From contig NZ_CP059164.1 in assembly GCF_013466985.1 (NCBI RefSeq), positions 1,125,001 to 1,189,000 of the forward strand: a stretch of 64,000 bases of DNA, in the 5' to 3' direction. A model generated the notes under the pieces. That model was not told where the DNA came from and did no database searches. It saw nothing but the letters and a program-made list of their open reading frames with translations. Made by a program: the position numbers and the translations under genes. Origin of the DNA: Nocardioides ungokensis. Its GTDB lineage: Bacteria > Actinomycetota > Actinomycetes > Propionibacteriales > Nocardioidaceae. This document shows, piece by piece, positions 60,604 through 64,000 of the stretch; position 1 is the stretch's first letter, and each line of letters begins with the position of its first letter.

Positions 60604-61635
60604 ATGCGCCGCGTCCGCGCCATCACCGTCCTGACCGCCCTCGCGTCCGCCGTCGCCGGTGGGTCCGCCGCCCCGGCGGAGGCCCGGGCCCCGCACCGGG
60701 ACGCGTCCGACGCGGGCTACACCTTCGCGGTGATCGGCGACGTGCCGTACGGCGACGCCCAGATCGCCGCCTTCCCGGGCTGGATCCAGCAGATCAATCG
60801 CGACCCGGCCGTCAGCTCGGTCGTCCACCTCGGCGACATCAAGAACGGGTCGTCGGTGTGCAGCGACGACTACTTCCGGATGATCCGCGGCGACTTCGAC
60901 ACCTTCGAGGACCCGCTGGTCTACACGCCGGGCGACAACGAGTGGACCGACTGCCACCGCGCCAACAACGGCGCCTACGACCCGCTGGAGCGGCTCGCCA
61001 TGGTCCGCAGGGTCTTCTTCGACCACCCCGGCCGCACCCTGGGCCAGAGCATCTTCCCGGTCGCCTCGCAGGCCGGCCGCGGCTTCCCGGAGAACGTCAC
61101 CTACCGCCGTGCCGGCGTCACCTTCGTGGCCGCCAACGTGACCGGGAGCAACAACGGCCTCCAGCCCTGGACCGGCCTCGGCCACACCGAGCCGACCCCC
61201 GAGCAGCGGCAGGCCGTGCAGGACCGGACCGCCGCGGACATCGACGAGCTGCACGCGGCGTTCGCCACCGCGCGCGAGCGCCACGACCGCGGTGTCGTGG
61301 TCATGCAGCAGGCCGACATGTTCGACCCGACCTACACCCCGACCGACAACGACATCAGTGCCTTCAAGCCGTGGGTGCAGGCCCTGGTCGACGAGGCCTC
61401 GCGGTTCGCCGGGCAGGTCTACCTGCTCGACGGCGACAGCCACGTCTACAACACCGACCGCCCGTTGGCGACCGGCTCGCCCTGGCTCGGCACGTACGGC
61501 GTGCGCGGCGCCGCGGACAACTTGACGCGGGTGACCGTGGACGGCTCGTCGAACAACACCGATTACCTGCGGGTGACGGTCGGCGCCCCGGGCCGGCCGG
61601 TGCTGAGCTGGCAGCGGGTGCCCTACACCTCGTGA
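60604..61635 (+). CDS. secreted metallophosphoesterase-like protein
   Basis: The 343-aa product has a signal peptide (AITVLTALASAVAGGSAAPA). The first metal motif is FAVIGDVPYGD and the second HLGDIKNGSSVCSD, followed by YTPGDNEWTDC and VYLLDGDSHVYNTD, which fits the calcineurin-like fold. The cysteines probably form disulfides outside the cell. GGAGGAGC lies before ATG 60604. The substrate is unknown. Confidence 0.85.
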   Translation: MRRVRAITVLTALASAVAGGSAAPAEARAPHRDASDAGYTFAVIGDVPYGDAQIAAFPGWIQQINRDPAVSSVVHLGDIKNGSSVCSDDYFRMIRGDFDTFEDPLVYTPGDNEWTDCHRANNGAYDPLERLAMVRRVFFDHPGRTLGQSIFPVASQAGRGFPENVTYRRAGVTFVAANVTGSNNGLQPWTGLGHTEPTPEQRQAVQDRTAADIDELHAAFATARERHDRGVVVMQQADMFDPTYTPTDNDISAFKPWVQALVDEASRFAGQVYLLDGDSHVYNTDRPLATGSPWLGTYGVRGAADNLTRVTVDGSSNNTDYLRVTVGAPGRPVLSWQRVPYTS

Positions 61636-61680
61636 CGCCGGTGGTTAACAATCGCTAACCTCGCGGGCTAGCATGGCGGC

Positions 61681-62863
61681 ATGACGTACGAGCTGAGCCG
61701 TGAGCACGAGGAGTTCCGCCGCAGCGTCGCGAGTTCGCGGAGGCCGAGATCGCGCCGCACGCGGCGCAGTGGACCGCGACCACCACTTCCGGTCGACGTG
61801 GTGCAGAAGATGGGCAAGCTCGGGCTGTTCGGCCTCACCGCGCCGGAGGAGTACGCGGCATGGGCGAGGACGGCGACTTCACCAGCCTGTGCGTGGCGAT
61901 CGAGGAGATCGGCCGCGTCGACCAGTCCATGGGCATCACGCTCGAGGCGGCGGTCGGCCTCGGCATCAACCCGATCCTCACCTACGCACCGAGGAGCAGA
62001 AGGCCGCCTGGCTGCCCGACCTGGTCGCTGGAGACCGGCTGGCCGGCTTCGGCCTGACCGAGCCCGGCGCCGGGTCCGACGCGGGTGCGACCCGCACGAA
62101 GGCCGAGCTCGACAACGGCGAGTGGGTCGTCAACGGCTCCAAGCAGTTCATCACCAACTCCGGCTCCGAGATCACCAGTGTCGTCACCGTCACCGCCCGC
62201 ACCGGCACGCGCGAGAACGGCACCCCCGAGATCTCGACGATCATCGTCCCCAGCGGCACGCCCGGCTTCACGGCCGAGAAGGCGTACGACAAGCTCGGCT
62301 GGCACGCCTCCGACACCCACCCGCTCAGCTTCGAGGACGTCCGCGTCCCGGAGGCCAACCTGCTCGGCGAGCGCGGCCGCGGCTACGCGCAGTTCCTGGC
62401 GACCCTCGACGACGGTCGCGTCGCCATCGCGGCGCTGGCGGTCGGCTGCATCCAGGCCTGCCTCGACATGAGCCTGCAGTACGCCGGCGAGCGCCAGACG
62501 TTCGGCGGCCCGATCGGCCGCAAGCAGGGTCTGGCCTTCCAGATCTCCGACCTCGAGGTCATGCTCCACGCCAGCCGCCTGCTGACCTACCGCGCGGCGG
62601 CCATGAAGGACGCGATGGACCGTGGCACCGGCGGCTCGATGAAGGAGTTCAAGCAGGCCGCGGCGGTCGCCAAGCTCTACACCACCGAGTCCGCGGTCAC
62701 CGCGACCCGGATCGCCACCCAGGTCTTCGGCGGCTACGGCTTCATGGAGGAGTACCCCGTGGCGCGGTTCTACCGCGATGCCAAGGTGCTCGAGATCGGC
62801 GAGGGCACCAGCGAGGTGCAGCGGATGCTCATCGCCCGCGGCCTGGGGCTCCCCGTCGAGTGA
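61681..62863 (+). CDS. acyl-CoA dehydrogenase (FadE25-like), five frameshifts
   Basis: The C-terminal two thirds are intact: FGLTEPGAGSDAGATRTKAE, GSKQFITNSGSE, LGWHASDTHPLSFEDVRVPE, ALAVGCIQACLDMSLQYAGE, RQTFGGPIGRKQGLAFQISD and QVFGGYGFMEEYPVARFYRD with EIGEGTSEVQRM. The catalytic Glu is in the IGEGTSE region of this family. The first 100 codons are spread over three frames. Single bases missing near 61727, 61771, 61789, 61855 and 61986 restore REFAEAEIAPHAAQWDRDHH, APEEYGGMGEDGDF and ILTYGTEEQKAAWL. Confidence 0.92.
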
Positions 62864-62940
62864 CTCTCGGGTCACGACCCCGCGACATGGGGGCGGCCAC
62901 CTGCGGTGTATGGGGAGGGCCATTGGTTAGCCTTGGGTCC

Positions 62941-63504
62941 ATGGGTAGCCGGTGGCAGCGACTCTTCGCTGAAGCGGGCCGGTTCCTCGCAGTCGGGGGA
63001 GTGGCCACGCTGGTGGCCCTCATCCTCTTCAACTTCCTGGTCCACGGCTTCACCACCGGGCACCGGGCGCCGCTGGCCGACCACGTCATCCTCGCCTACG
63101 TCCTGGCCAACACGGTCGGCATGGTCGTCAGCTACCGCGGCAGCCGCAACTGGGCGTTCCGGGACCGCCCGCCCCGCCATGCGGACGGGGGGCGGGCCGC
63201 CTTCGTGGCCATCAACCTGGCGACCATGAGCCTGCCGATCGGCTGCCTGTGGATCAGCCGCAACATGCTCGGCCTCGACGACCCCTACTCAGACAACATC
63301 TCCGCGAACGTGATCGGCCTGTTCATGGGCCTCGTGGCCCGGTTCTACCTGTTCCGGACCTTCGTGTTCCGCCGGCCGGTGCACCTGCCGCACCTCGCGC
63401 TCCAGCTCCACGGGAGCGAGCCTTACCAGCCGCCGGTCGTCGAACCGGTCAGCGAGCCCACAGACTCGTCCACGTGTGGCCCAGCTCGGCGACCAGGTCC
63501 CTGA
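62941..63504 (+). CDS. GtrA family membrane protein
   Basis: The intact 187-aa product has four membrane helices: GRFLAVGGVATLVALILFNF, VILAYVLANTVGMVVSYRG with NWAFRDR, FVAINLATMSLPIGCLWI and NVIGLFMGLVARFYLFRTFV. A proline-rich cytoplasmic tail follows. GtrA proteins help transport lipid-linked sugars. It follows the acyl-CoA dehydrogenase, as Rv3277 follows fadE25 in M. tuberculosis. Its end overlaps maf by 56 bases. Confidence 0.92.
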   Translation: MGSRWQRLFAEAGRFLAVGGVATLVALILFNFLVHGFTTGHRAPLADHVILAYVLANTVGMVVSYRGSRNWAFRDRPPRHADGGRAAFVAINLATMSLPIGCLWISRNMLGLDDPYSDNISANVIGLFMGLVARFYLFRTFVFRRPVHLPHLALQLHGSEPYQPPVVEPVSEPTDSSTCGPARRPGP

Positions 63505-64000
63505 CCAGCGGCAGGCTGACGCCCACCACGTTGTGGTGGTCGCCCTCGATCCCGGTCACGAAGGCGCCGCCGAGGCCGTCCACGGTGAACGCGCCGGCGA
63601 CGTGCAGCGGCTCGCCGGTGGCGACGTACGCCGCGATCTCCTCGTCGGTCACGTCGGCGAAGTGCACGGTCGTGGAGGCCGTCGCAGCGGCGACCCGGTG
63701 CCCGGAGGTCTCCCGCAGGCAGTGACCGGTGTGCAGCACCCCTGAGCGGCCGCGCATCGCCCGCCAGCGTCGCTCCGCCTCGGCCGCGTCGGCGGGCTTG
63801 CCGAGCGCCTCGCCGTCGAGCTCGAGCACCGAGTCGCACCCGAGCACCAGGGCGGGCGCGGGCAGGTCGTCGCGGACGGCGACCGTCGCGCACTTGAGCT
63901 CGGCCAGCTGGAGCGCGAGCTCGGCCGGCGGGAGCCCGTCGAGCTGGGACTCGTCGACGCCGGAGACGATGACCAGGGGCTCCAGGCCCGCGCTGCGCAG
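63449..64000 (-). CDS. maf: Maf-family nucleoside triphosphate pyrophosphatase, 5' truncated
   Basis: Maf hydrolyses non-canonical or modified nucleoside triphosphates. The visible 183 residues hold the conserved VLGCDSVLELDGEALGKP, WRAMRGRSGVLHTGHCL, DVTDEEIAAYVATGEPLHVA and GAFTVDGLGGAFVTGIEGDH then NVVGVSLPL. The N-terminal SxSPRR motif lies beyond the right edge. Frame and composition are normal. Confidence 0.92.
   Translation of the reverse strand: MRSAGLEPLVIVSGVDESQLDGLPPAELALQLAELKCATVAVRDDLPAPALVLGCDSVLELDGEALGKPADAAEAERRWRAMRGRSGVLHTGHCLRETSGHRVAAATASTTVHFADVTDEEIAAYVATGEPLHVAGAFTVDGLGGAFVTGIEGDHHNVVGVSLPLVRDLVAELGHTWTSLWAR

Overview
The window is 64 kb of very GC-rich chromosomal DNA from an actinobacterium, most probably Nocardioidaceae (Nocardioides-like). 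This rests on the GC-biased third codon positions, the many GTG starts, the apparently leaderless promoters, the DUF559 and DUF222/HNH genes, and a conserved gene order. The set phoH, fumC, glpX, DUF4245, xseB, xseA, ispH (positions 1-27045) matches the Mycobacterium tuberculosis Rv1095-Rv1110 neighbourhood. The later set purine nucleoside phosphorylase, LpdA-type flavoprotein, biotin carboxylase, FadE25-like dehydrogenase, GtrA and Maf matches the Rv3274-Rv3307 neighbourhood. I see no rRNA, tRNA, CRISPR array, insertion sequence or prophage.

Layout. 1-9076: PhoH ATPase (5' truncated), a secreted lytic-transglycosylase-like protein, a secreted PKD/Ig-like protein, class II fumarase, a spermidine-synthase-like methyltransferase, a DUF559 nuclease-like gene bracketed by two near-identical 44-46 nt palindromes, and class I fumarase. 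9129-14887: a four-gene LpqY-SugABC-like sugar importer with a divergent orphan sugar ATPase. 14883-22031: hydrolases, glpX, a molybdate cluster (HTH-TOBE regulator, modA, modB, modC) and an SLC13/ArsB-type transporter. 22066-28376: DUF4245, exonuclease VII, ispH, GtrA and a polyprenyl-type glycosyltransferase. 28464-38481: VOC proteins, aldo/keto reductase, membrane proteins, glutamate decarboxylase, purine nucleoside phosphorylase, and a NarL-type two-component system. 38541-42739: two flavin disulfide reductases and a SpoIID/LytB-domain protein. 42839-52506: a DGPF/YCII protein with an ECF sigma factor of ECF42 type, small metabolic enzymes, two methyltransferases, a DUF222-HNH gene carrying an in-frame stop, and a second SpoIID-domain protein. 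52596-64000: pyruvate carboxylase, two bacterial PH-domain proteins, an acyl-CoA carboxylase biotin-carrying subunit, a phosphoesterase, an acyl-CoA dehydrogenase, GtrA and Maf (truncated at the right edge).

Together the genes cover the C4/anaplerotic part of central metabolism (two fumarases, pyruvate carboxylase, Lpd, GlpX), acyl-CoA metabolism, sugar and molybdate uptake, nucleotide salvage and sanitation, and envelope maintenance.

Quality warning. About twenty genes, including the normally essential ispH, are split by one-base indels, nearly all losses from short G or C runs. They look like sequencing or assembly errors and I annotate each such gene across its full span. No stretch longer than 300 bases lacks a gene. 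The longest non-coding interval, about 290 bases at 903-1193, holds a terminator and direct-repeat arrays; 1860-2098 and 24106-24358 show no convincing gene.
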